16,278 nucleotides of DNA from Micractinium sp. NFX-FRZ (Eukaryota; Chlorophyta; Trebouxiophyceae; Chlorellales; Chlorellaceae): NCBI GenBank assembly GCA_029339195.1, contig JAPTJF010000750.1, forward strand, positions 1 through 16,278. Direction: 5' to 3'. The notes beneath the pieces were generated by a model, which was not told where the DNA came from, did no database searches, and was given only the letters and a program-made list of their open reading frames with translations. Position numbers and translations under genes: made by a program. Of the stretch, positions 6,259-15,948 are shown in pieces. How positions within the stretch are numbered: the first letter of the stretch is position 1; each line of letters begins with the position of its first letter.

Positions 6259-9200
6259 GGCCTGACGGTCGATGGGCGAGCCCTTCAGCAGCAGGGCACC
6301 GCAGCGCTGCCTGGAGGAGGAAATGGCAGCTGCGGGAGCGGCGGCGGCAGCGGCGAGGCAGCTGTGGCCTCGAGTAGCGGCGGCAGCATGCTGCAGAGCG
6401 TGGCCAGAACGCTCCGCACCTTGGTTGGCATGGGCAGCAGCGGGCAGGCAGCCACACCTGCAGCAGCGGCCAGCACTGATGCCAGCACACCCTGCGGCAG
6501 TGCTACTCAGCAGCCGCTGGTGGCGGGAGCGCTGGTACTCAAAGCAGCCAGCGGCGCTGAGGCCAGCAGCAGCAGACTGGTGGCCCGGCCCCAGTCAGTC
6601 AATGGTGGCAACGACGTGCAGCCCACAGCCCACGCCAGCGGCAACTCCCTGGGCGGCGCTGGCCCCAGCAGCTTGCCGCGTCTCCCCGCCAGCGGCCCCA
6701 GCGGCGCTGGCCCCAGCAGCTTGCCGCGTCTCCCTGCCAGCGGCCCCAGCGGCGCTGGCCCCAGCAGCTTGCCGCGTCTCCCTGCCAGCAGCCCCAGCGG
6801 CGCTGGCCCCAGCTGCGAAGCCCTGCCTTCTGTCAAGGATGCGGGCAGCGGCGGCGAGGTTACCCCCATGCCCAGCCAAAAGAGCAGCAAGAGCGCCGGC
6901 GGAGCAAGCAACAAGCGTGCAGATGTCTCTCCAGCTGCCAACAGCCCGGCAGCGGAGCAGCTGATCAAAGCGCAGCGCACGCGGTCGTCGTCATCAGAGG
7001 TGGGCGGGTGGGTGCATAGTGTTATGCCTGGGAAGGGGCAGGGTTGATGAGAGCAGACGCTCTCTGACTCTTCAACGGGAGCCGATGCGTTTGGCCAGGT
7101 ATGTCGTGCGGCTGCCGTGGTCGGGCCCAGGGAGCGGCAGCCCTCCAGGCAGGCAAGGCAGGCGGTGGATGACTGAAGCAGCTCCCCCGCCGCCGCCGCC
7201 TCTTCCCAGCAGGCCGCGCCTGCAGCCCCCGCAGCCACCACCACCCCGCCCTTCAAGCAGCAAACGGAGGGGCTGCTGGAGGCGGCAGGCGATGCAGAGG
7301 TGGGTGCTGCCAGCTGTGGTGGAGTTAGCCTGTGCAGGTGCTGGAGGTGGCGAGGCAAGGCGACGGTGTGTGGCAACCCTCCACCCTCATGGGTGGCTGT
7401 TGAGCTGATGCATGCTGCAGCCTGGCTGTATGGGGAAGGTCAGGGCAGGGGCATTGCGGGTCGACTGTTCAATGATCTCCGCTACAGCTGCCTTTCAGCT
7501 GAGCGCCGCCATTCCTTGCGTCACAGATTGGGGACGGCAACGGTGATGCTGTGGCTCCTCTGCAGGTGAGGCTTCAGGGGTCTGCGCAGGGCCGCTGCTC
7601 ACATAATGGCTGCCGCTTGCGAGTGTTGCTTCCGCCCACCTGCCTGCCCTGCACAGATGGTCTGCCTTCTTCCCCTCAGCCTGCTCCCATGCCACAGCAC
7701 ATCACCCTACGCTGAGCCGGCATACTCTGGCCAATGCTTTCCATGCCCAAATCACCCCTGTCAGGCACCGTCACCTGCCGGCACGTGGCACAGCCACGCC
7801 CCTCCTGGGCACATCTGTGGAACCCTCCCACCTCAACATCTGATCCCCTTTGCGACGCCCTGTCTGCTGTTTGCAGATGCCGGATGTCGACCCGCCTGCG
7901 GTGTGCCAGGGGGCTGGGCAGACTGTGTGGGGATAGATGCATGAGCAGACATGCTGGGGTGGAGTGGGCCCGGCAGATTTGGAGAAGAATATGCCTTCTT
8001 GAGGGAGTAGAGTGGCGTGTTGCTGGAACCCCAGCGGACAAGCTCTTCCCCCCACGTGTCCCTGGCTGCCTGAATGCAGGGCGGCACGGCGGCCGCGCTT
8101 CACCAGGTCAAAGTAGGCCCCGGAGAGCCACCATCGCCGGCAGCCCTTCCCCCCGGGGCTGGCAGCCTAGGGCCAACCGCCAGCAGTGAAGCGCATACCC
8201 CGCCGCCCACCAGCCCGACAGGCACGGTGCGTCACAACATTGCCGTGCTGCAGTCATGCTGCGCTGTGCTGCGCTGTGATACTATGAATGTTGTTGTGCT
8301 GCGCTGCGCTGCGCTGCGCTGCGCTGTGCTGCGCTGTGCTGGGCTGTGCTGCGCTGGGCTGCGCTGTGCGCGCTGCGCTGCGCCATGCGCTGGCCGTGCT
8401 CAATGAGGGCGCCTGCCGGTCACTTTCAGCGAGTGCCTAGCTGCTCCGTGTGTGCCCCTGCCGCAGGAGCTGTCGTATATGAGCACAGGCGGCAGCAGTG
8501 CTGAGGGACGCCTGCGCACAGCCGTCTACATCTCCGGCACACCCCCGCCCATGCCCGCCCTTGACCCCGACCCCGAACGCCGGCAGGTGCGGCCGCCGCC
8601 ACCGCTGCTGCTGTGCTGAACATAGCAAGCCAGCTGCTTGCTTTCGTTCTTCTCCTGCCTCCTGGCTCCCCTCACCGCCTGTTCTTCCAAGCCACCTGCC
8701 AATCTTTATGTGCGGCGCTCTTTTCTGACATGCATTTCAGTCACTTGGGCCCATGACACGCACCCTGCTGGTGCACCACCCTCCTGCAGATTGAAGGCCC
8801 GGTGCCCATCCAGTGCAGCTGTTCATGACTGGCTTGCACTTGCCCCGCCTGCTTCGCAACACACACTACACATTGCTGTCTTGCAGGCAGCTGGGGACCT
8901 TGGGGCTGGCGGGACCCCGGAGCAGGCTGGCTCGGCGGTGCAGGTGCGGAAAGGACCTAGTGGGGGAGGTTGGCGTGGCCATGCATGGGTGTCATGCCAA
9001 TCGGCAGTCGCTGAGTGGGTGTCCCATATTGAGTTCACAAGCTAGCCATGCAGCCGTTGACTGCAGCTGGCCAGGCAGTGCGGCAATGCAGGCTTGCGTG
9101 TGGCCAGGGTGTGGTATGTAGGCTGGCATGGGGCGAGAGCACCTTTGTGCTGCATTTTGATCATCAACAGGGTGCGGCAAGGGTGTGTAGCTGACTGCCT

Positions 9201-12200
9201 GCACTACCTGCATTGCATGCCGCTACTGACAAAGCCTTGATCATGGCCGTCTTCCCTCTTCAGTCCTTCCCTCTCAGCCTGTGCCCAAGAGTATACAGAG
9301 GTTGCAAGCAGCAGGCACCAGCAGTGAGCCTGTGGCATGTGTGCTTCACTTTGTAACATTCACCTCCTGTCCACGTGTCTTGCTTCACTGCAGCCGCCCG
9401 GTGGGGGCCCGCTGACGCTCCACGGGTCGCTGTTTGGGTCTGACAATGTGGAGGGCTCGCCATTTGGCGGTGGTGGTGCGGAGGAGTGTGGCACCGATGG
9501 CAGCAGCCAGATGCAGCCCGGTGGGGCGAGTCCTGGCAGCGGCGGCAGCGGCGCTGGCGGCGACGAGGTAGGTGACAGCAGTGGCGGCGGTGTCGGCAGT
9601 GGCAAAGCCAGCGTCAGCGGGGGCAGCAGCAGTGCTGCACGTCCTGCTGGCGGCAGCATGGAGCAGTCACCCAAATACGCCGGCAACCGCAGCATGAGTG
9701 CAGCTATGCGGCAGGTGGGTGAGGTGTACTCCCGCGTTGTACTAGAGGAGAGTGGGAAGGAGGCAAGCAGGGGTGTGGAAGTCTCATGCACTGTGGATAC
9801 ACGTATTTTTCAAGGAGCACACACCTGCTGCTGTTGGTCCGATTGCCCTGCTAACCAGCTCATGCTCTTCCTCAAGCACCTCTTTACACTACTGCCCTCA
9901 GCCATCCTCCTTGCTGCAGCAAACACCTGGTGCTGGCGCAAGCTGTGACGACCCACGCCGCGAGCTGCAGGTGAGTGATCGCGTGTGTGCGCGATTTGGA
10001 CAGGAACTTTCAGGGACGACGGGGAGGTGCTTTTGCCGGCTTGGAGGGCGGGTGGCGGTGGGCCACCTGGAGGTGTGGGTGTGCACTCCCCCGGAAAAGT
10101 TTGATGCTGCCTGCCCTCAGAGGCTCGAATGGAGGCGACATGTGAGGGTCGGCAAACCTCTCTTGTTCAAGGAGCACTGCGCAGGCCACTGCGCAGGCAA
10201 CAACTCCTGCCCCACCCGTGCCATTCACACGTGCGCTTGTCTGTCCACTGCAACATGTTCCCCACAGCGCCGCCCTCTTTCCGTCCCTCTTTCCCCATCC
10301 AGGGCATCATCCACACGCGGCCTTTCCAGACAGGCAGCGAGGAGGCGGAGGGTGCGCCCACGCTGGCAGCAGCAGCTGCGGCCGCGGCCGCTGGTATTGC
10401 AGCCGCTGGCGGCAGCGGCGTGCCCGGCAGGCAGGCGGGCAGTGGTGGCCTGGCTGCAGGCATGGGAGCAACTGCAGGAGAGGGGGCCGGGGTGGTTGGA
10501 CGTACGGAGGGCGGCGGCCCAGGAGCGCAGGATGACGACCCGCCTGCCGCGGTGCACGGTGAGCCGGGGTTTTGTGGAAGGCGCCAGGCTTTACCACAGC
10601 GCCGTCTCCCCGGAGAGCTGCATGTCTGCCCACACCCACATCTGCGTTCTTGTGCGAGCAAGCCATGCTATGCTGCGCTGTGCGTAGCTGTGCTTTTGCC
10701 CACCTGATGCGTGGCCGCGCTTTGCTGTGCTGCCCGATTCCAATCCTGCGCTCATCTGTCTTCTGTGCTGTGCTGTGTGCGCTTTGCGACATGCCATGCC
10801 TGCAGGCATTGTTGGCTTCCGCTCGCCGGCCACGCCCGGCTCCCCAGGCTCTGAGGAGGAGGGGCCTGCGGAGGAGGGGATGGAGGAGGAGGCACCTGGT
10901 GAAGAGGAGGAGGGGCCTGAGGAGGAGGAGGGGCCCGCGGAGGAGGGGCAGGTGGGTGGGTGTTTTGGCAGCCTGAACTTGTGCGTTTAGTGATTTTCCC
11001 TGGGTGCGCACAGGCCGGCACGTGCACTGCCCCCATCGAGCAGAGTCCTCTGCAGCCCACCGCAGTGGTCCCTCCCCGCCCAGTCACATGTGCACTACCG
11101 CCTGGCCAGCTCAGCCGCTCACACATACCATGCTCCCTTGCCCGCCAACCTGGTTGCCCTCAGGTGATGATGCCCGACTCCCCGCACTTTGAGGCGCCTG
11201 ATGATTTTGGGTGGGGCAGCGATGGTGAGGGCGGGCTGAGCGAGGATCCGGATGAGGAGGGCGCGGATCAGGGGGAGGGTGAGCAGGCGCAGCAGCAGGG
11301 TGGCGACGGCATGGGCGAGGAGGGCGGCTGGAAGACGGAGGGGCAGGTAGAGGAGGGCGACGGCGCGGGTGAGGAGGGCGGCTGGGAGGAGGAGGGGGAG
11401 CAGCAGCAGGGTGGCGACGGCATGGGCGAGGAGGGCGGCTGGGGGGAGGAGAGGCAGCCGGAGGAGGGCGACGGCGAGGGTGAGGAGGGCGGCTGGGAGG
11501 AGGGGCAGCTGGAGGAGGGCGACGGCGCGGGTGAGGAGGGCAGCTGGGAGGAGGAGGGGGAGCAGCAGGATGGCGACGGCGTGGGTGGGGAGGGCGGCTG
11601 GGGGGAGGAGCGGCATGCAGCAGAGGGGCAGCATGAGGAAGGCATGGGCGATGGCGAGGAGTTGGAGGAAGCACTGGCAGCCGTAGTCCTTGCCGGCTTG
11701 GCAGCGGCCGGCCAAGACGGGGCAGAGCTTGCCGGTGCCGCAGCTGGGCTAGCACCGCTGCAGGTGCCAGCTGGGGCTGCGGCAGCAGAGGTGGCAGCTG
11801 CCCAGCAGGAGCAGCAGCAGGGGGAGCAGCAGGCAGCAGTGGCAGAGGTGCTGCCCGGCGCGCTGCCAGCACAAGCAGAGGCGCAGCAGCTTGCGGTGGT
11901 TGTTCTAGGCGATGAGGTGTGGCTGCATGGACGCCTTGCCCGCCTCGCTTGCCGGATTGCAAACATGCCCTATGCCTGAGCTGGATGCCCCTGCGCATGT
12001 GTTCGTGCTGCGTTGGATGCTATGCAAGCTGCCTTGCCTACCACACATCCTCTTCTCACCGCCTACAACCCGGCCGCCTGGCGCGCCACCGCGGGCACTT
12101 GAATGCCTGCCCCTATGTCTTTCCGTCCTTTCCTCCCCACAGGTCGTGTTTGCGGCACCAGTCCAGCTGTCACCAAGCATAGCTCCCATCGCCTTTGCCA

Positions 12201-13455
12201 CCGCGGGCAGCACGGCGCTGACCGCCGAGGTGCGGGCCACGGTGCAGGCGGACCCACCAGCGGGCGACCCCACGGGCCAGTTTGCCATGCACGTGGCGCG
12301 CGGCCTGGTGAGTGGGCAGGGCTGGGCTGTTGACTATTTGGAGGGGCCGTGTGGGACGCGTGCACTGTGTGGTGCAGGGAGGGAGGAGGCCGAGTGTGGG
12401 AGGCGCTGTTGAGGATCAGCTGGCGATGTGTGTGGGGTGGGTTTAGTAAATGTTAGTCCTCTCGTGCGGGCACTCCATGGCTATATTACTACCCAACGCT
12501 GCCCCGACCGTTGCGCCGACATGCGCCTTGCTTCTGGACAGCCTGCCTTACGCCTGCTGCTCCCTAATCTCTCTTCCAACTGCCCGCTGCCCCGCTTAAT
12601 TACCCGCTGCCTGCCCAGCTGCCGCACCTGTCGTCGTCCCCTCCTTGCTCCCAAACCCCTATCCCCACCGCTCAAACAGGTGTCTGCTGTCTGCACGCGC
12701 TACCTGCCTGTGGCGCTGGCGGCGTGGGGCGACGTGGCCACCAGCCGCAGCACCTTCCTGCTGGGCATCGGGTTTGAGGCGCCGGCGGGGCACGAGGAGT
12801 GGGAGCGGCAGCTGCCCTGGGTGGTCGAGGTGCGCTTCAATGGCCACCACCCCAGCTGGAACTTCAACTCCACCAGCAGGTTGCTGCACATCAGGTGCGA
12901 AGGGGTGGGGAGTTCCACAGCAGGTGGCGGCCGCTGGTGGAGGAGGGAGGGTGCATGCCTGCGTGGCATTCAATCGGTGGGCAGACCTCCCCATCTTACA
13001 TCCACTCGTCTGTGTAGTTGTCCCGCCCCCTGGATGTTGTCACTTACTCGCCGTCTAGTCTTGTCTTGTCTGCTTGACCCCATGAAAAACGAGCTGGTGT
13101 GTGTTTGAGCGTGGCTATAGCACACTTTACTTATTATTAAAATGTCCCCCCAACCCTGCCACTGCACACTGCCTGCTCCGCCTTCCCTCCCTTGAGCAGG
13201 CTGCCCAATGCTGTCACGGCGCAGCTCTTTGAGCCGGCCCGCCGGGCCCGCCCCTCCCTGCTGGAAGGAGGGCCGTCGATGCGGCGGGAGGCGATGGAGC
13301 AGGCGGCAGTGGACCCCGCCAGCCGCCTGTGCATTGCGGTGGCAGAGCTGCAGGCAGGGGAGGGCGGGGTGCGCCCCGAGGTGCCGGCGGACTGCACCGA
13401 CCTGGGCTGGCGCCACCTCAGCCTGGTGGTGCACCCCGCAGGTGCCGCCCCCTGA
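6259..13455 (+). CDS. main body of the large multi-exon host gene, unknown function
   Basis: Exons supported by phase: 6259-6999, 7057-7098, 7213-7299, 7527-7565, 8080-8226, 8467-8586, 8887-8943, 9394-9714, 9920-9970, 10303-10558, 10806-10951, 11164-11916, 12143-12307, 12680-12894 and 13200-13455 (TGA 13453-13455). A 24-nt exon at 7877-7900 and a 12-nt one at 8791-8802 are possible. Nearly all junctions are phase 0. Two are not (G|GC at 10558/10806 and AG|G at 12894/13200), and each rebuilds a codon. With the 877-1071 exon the protein is about 1,200 residues. Exon 6259 is Ser/Gly/Ala/Pro-rich with a three-copy 16-residue repeat. The exons at 10806 and 11164 are very acidic, with repeated EEGGW units. 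The last three exons (12143-13455) are non-repetitive, with motifs such as LPWVVEVRFNGHHPSWNF and LGWRHLSLVVHP, and look like a folded C-terminal domain. No family is recognised. A last-intron alternative after 13440 (GCAG/GTGCCG) cannot be excluded. Confidence 0.6.
6661..6804 (+). repeat. coding minisatellite, three 48-bp units
   Basis: Three nearly identical 48-bp units (6661-6708, 6709-6756, 6757-6804) encode GPSSLPRLPASGPSGA-type repeats, and a partial fourth begins at 6805. The unit length keeps the frame, so copy-number change would be tolerated. Confidence 0.9.
8258..8384 (+). repeat. pentanucleotide microsatellite (GCTGY)n in a host intron
   Basis: GCTGC and GCTGT units alternate with occasional GCTGG, interrupted near 8280-8300 by a short unrelated stretch. 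It lies between the exons ending at 8226 and starting at 8467. Confidence 0.85.
11302..11620 (+). repeat. acidic GGW-containing coding repeat, six units
   Basis: Units of about 51-57 bp encode variants of GDGxGEEGGWxEEGQxEE. Six Trp codons (first 11329-11331, last 11599-11601) are spaced 17-19 residues apart, each preceded by GG or GS and surrounded by Glu. The repeat lies in the 753-nt exon 11164-11916. Confidence 0.85.
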
Positions 13456-13692
13456 GCAGCCACGTCAGCCCGCTCTGCTCGGCGAGCCAGCAACCACTGA
13501 CGCCTGGCCCATGCAAGGTCCTGCTTGCCTCTGCAGCACCTGGACCCACATTCTGTGACAAGCAGCCCTGCCCCGCCGTTTCCATTGGGCGGCTTCGTAA
13601 GATACCATCTCAATTGCATGCTTCTGTTTGCTTTCGCTGATGGCATGACACCACCTGCAATGCTCGATTAAACCTCAACTGCTTGATGTACC

Positions 13693-13697
13693 TGTAA
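13693..13697 (+). terminator. TGTAA poly(A) signal of the large host gene
   Basis: TGTAA is about 240 nt after the TGA at 13453-13455. It supports reading the host gene as ending here, in the same style as the signal at 822. Confidence 0.55.
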
Positions 13698-14226
13698 CTC
13701 GCACAAGTGGCGTCGTACATGGAGCAGTTGCAATAAAGCAAGCAGGACAACTACAGTAGACCTCCACATGCCCGGCACTCTGTGGCAGTATTGTACATGT
13801 GCCCGAACCTCCAAACACGATGCTGATTGGGTGCCACCAGCGCTTTGATGTGAGGAGCTGAGCGGGCACCCGCTTTTAACGCAAGCATGGGTGCTGCTGG
13901 CAGCCAGCTGGGGCGCCCTCGTCTTGGATAGGTGGGCAGTACCAGCCGTTCGACGGGGCATCAACCTCAACTGCTGCCTCCAGCATGGCAAGTCCAACGC
14001 TCAGCAACAACGCTCAGCACCAGGCACGGATAGGTGCTCACTCTCCAGCTGGCGTGGGCAGCACTTATAGTGCCGCTCCGCTGGGTACCCACCCCAGCTC
14101 CCTGGCACCACTGCCTCTCCCCCACCCAGTTTGCTGCCACCTGTCAAGCTGCTTTGATTCGGGACATGCCATGCTCAACGCATCTGGATGTGTTCCCACG
14201 ACCTTGAGCTCCAGTGAATTCACACA
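13698..14226. other. intergenic stretch or LINE 5' region
   Basis: No convincing coding exon, RNA gene or poly(A) signal was seen. Base composition is less GC-rich than in the flanking genes. A small palindrome GCACTTATAGTGC lies near 14061. The 5' boundary of the LINE could fall anywhere in this stretch. Confidence 0.4.
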
Positions 14227-14258
14227 ATGAACAATTCACACAATGAACAATTCACACA
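14217..14258. repeat. 16-bp tandem repeat at the start of the LINE frame (2.6 copies)
   Basis: AATTCACACAATGAAC is repeated exactly at 14217-14232 and 14233-14248, with 10 bases of a third copy to 14258. Each full unit carries an ATG (14227 and 14243), and the two ATGs are in different frames. Confidence 0.9.
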
Positions 14259-14274
14259 CCACGTATTGGACTAG

Positions 14275-15948
14275 GTGAAGCAGCCGACTGCGGCGGCAGC
14301 AGCCCCGGCCCCGGCGGCACAGCAGCAGCAGCAGCCTGAGGAGCAGCAACGGCAGCAGCGGCAGCGGGAGGAGCAGCAACAGCAGCGGAAGCGCGTGCAG
14401 GCCCGCGCCTCGCGGCGGGGAAAGCAGCCAGCCGGGCAACAGCCCCCCACCCAGCTGCCCCCCCCACCACCACCCCCGCCGCCTCGTGCCACCGTGCCCA
14501 CCCGTACGGCACGGGCAGAGGCAGCAGCGCAGCGGCGCCAGGCCGCACACGAGGCAGATGCCCGTGCCGCCCAGCGGCAGCTTGCAGCTGAGGCTGCTGA
14601 GCAACGCAAGGCCAGCGCAGCGGCGGCGGCAGCAGCAGAGCAGCTGAGGCGGAAGGTCGCGGAGGACAAGGCGGAGAAGAAGAGGGAGAAGGACAGGCGT
14701 GCCAAACAGCGCAAGCTGGAAAAGGAGGAGGCGCAGGCGGCCGAGGCCGCAGCAGCAGCTGAGGCGGCGCACCGCCAGGCGGCAGCTGAGGCGGAGGCAG
14801 CGGCAGCAGCGGCTGCAGCCGAGGCAGCCGCCGAGGCAGCCGCCGAGGCCGCACTTGCGGCAGCACGCTGCGCAGCTGCTGCGGTTGCGGGCGCACTGGC
14901 GCGCCTGGCTGCCCCGGCAGCAGTGGAGGAGGTGGAGGAGGCGAGTGGCCGCCACCGGGACGAGCCCCGCCTGGAGCAGGCCCTCCCGGGCACGTCTCAG
15001 ATGAGTGGGATGGGCCGAGGCAGGGATGAGCAGGCGGGGGCAGCGGGGTTGCCCTCGGCGGAGGCGCGCCGGATGGCGGCACACCAGGGGGTGCCACGGA
15101 CGGAGGAGGCAGGGACTGAGGCCGCCGGCGCTGCCGAGCCGCATGCACCTGCGCCCGCCCCACCCCCCCAGACCGCTGACCCAGGGCGCGCCACGCCCGC
15201 CACGCCTCGTGCAGTCCCCGAGTTGCCCGAGCCGGAGCCGGCTCATCCTGCACTCTCGGCATCACCACCACCCACCCAGCCCGTTGGCAGCGCAGCTGGC
15301 AGCAGCGGCCTTACCGCGGCCGCCAGCGACAGCCCCGCCAGCGGCAGCAGCGGCAGCGCCCCACCAGGCTACAACTCTTATGTTAACCCCCTCTCCATGC
15401 CGCTTGAGCCATGGCCGGCGGCAGGCGAGGACGGGGAGGTGCAGCAGCGCAGGGCAGAGGCGGCGGCAGCCCCCGGCTCACCCATCGCTCTGGCCCACAT
15501 GCGCAGCGGCCTGCCCCTCCCGCCCATGCCCGACCCAGCCACCTTCACCCAGCGTGAGTGGGAGGCGCAGGGGCATGAGGTGCGCGCCATTCTTGCCCAC
15601 CGCCTCGTCGGAGACCGGTTGTACCTGCGCTTCGCATGGGATGACAGCTGGGAGCCAGCGGAGCAGGCGGCAGGCCTGGACGAGCTGCACCTCTATCAGG
15701 AGCGGCTGCGGACGTGCGGCGACACCACAGATGTTGTGGGCCTCGCGGCGCGCCAGTTTGAGGAGCAACGGGCAGCGGAGGAGGAGGAGGAGGAGCGGCA
15801 GCAGCGACAGCGGCAGCGGACAGCCCCCCGCAGTACCAGCGCGGCAGCGGCGGGCAGCCAGCCAGCCGCGCGCAGCGCCGGTGCCAGCGCCCCCCGCCCC
15901 GCCACCCGCAGCTCCAGCCGCCAGGGTGGGGCCGGCCCACTAGCCTAG
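14275..15948 (+). CDS. LINE ORF1: Ala/Gln-rich coiled-coil protein with a C-terminal chromodomain-like module
   Basis: A 557-codon open frame starts after TAG 14272-14274 and ends at TAG 15946-15948. It begins GTGAAG and has no ATG until about residue 243, so the true start is unclear. An in-frame ATG at 14227 lies 15 codons before the upstream TAG. Order of parts: Gln-rich segment; polyproline run (about residues 61-70); long Ala/Glu/Lys/Arg coiled coil (about 75-230), with a basic KKREKDRRAKQRK patch; Pro/Ala/Ser-rich linker; chromodomain-like module (about 435-478) with EVRAILAHR, YLRFAW and SWEPAE; then acidic and Arg/Ser-rich tail. Basic coiled-coil ORF1 proteins are typical of L1-like elements and bind RNA. 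The chromodomain-like part is unusual and is based on pattern recognition only. Confidence 0.6.
   Translation: MKQPTAAAAAPAPAAQQQQQPEEQQRQQRQREEQQQQRKRVQARASRRGKQPAGQQPPTQLPPPPPPPPPRATVPTRTARAEAAAQRRQAAHEADARAAQRQLAAEAAEQRKASAAAAAAAEQLRRKVAEDKAEKKREKDRRAKQRKLEKEEAQAAEAAAAAEAAHRQAAAEAEAAAAAAAAEAAAEAAAEAALAAARCAAAAVAGALARLAAPAAVEEVEEASGRHRDEPRLEQALPGTSQMSGMGRGRDEQAGAAGLPSAEARRMAAHQGVPRTEEAGTEAAGAAEPHAPAPAPPPQTADPGRATPATPRAVPELPEPEPAHPALSASPPPTQPVGSAAGSSGLTAAASDSPASGSSGSAPPGYNSYVNPLSMPLEPWPAAGEDGEVQQRRAEAAAAPGSPIALAHMRSGLPLPPMPDPATFTQREWEAQGHEVRAILAHRLVGDRLYLRFAWDDSWEPAEQAAGLDELHLYQERLRTCGDTTDVVGLAARQFEEQRAAEEEEEERQQRQRQRTAPRSTSAAAAGSQPAARSAGASAPRPATRSSSRQGGAGPLA

Noticed and set aside
7606..7944. 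Plus-strand ORF of 112 residues between host exons
   Set aside because: Codon use is not GC3-rich, it ends without a joining donor in phase, and strong acceptor-like C/T tracts lie within it, so it reads as intron.
13668..13997. Minus-strand ORF of 109 residues downstream of the host gene
   Set aside because: It overlaps the host 3' UTR and poly(A) signal, has no coding-like composition and no recognisable motif.
14236..15271. Two long minus-strand ORFs opposite LINE ORF1
   Set aside because: They are Pro/Cys/Leu/Arg-rich shadows caused by the GCG/CAG-rich plus strand having few stops. No recognisable motif was found.
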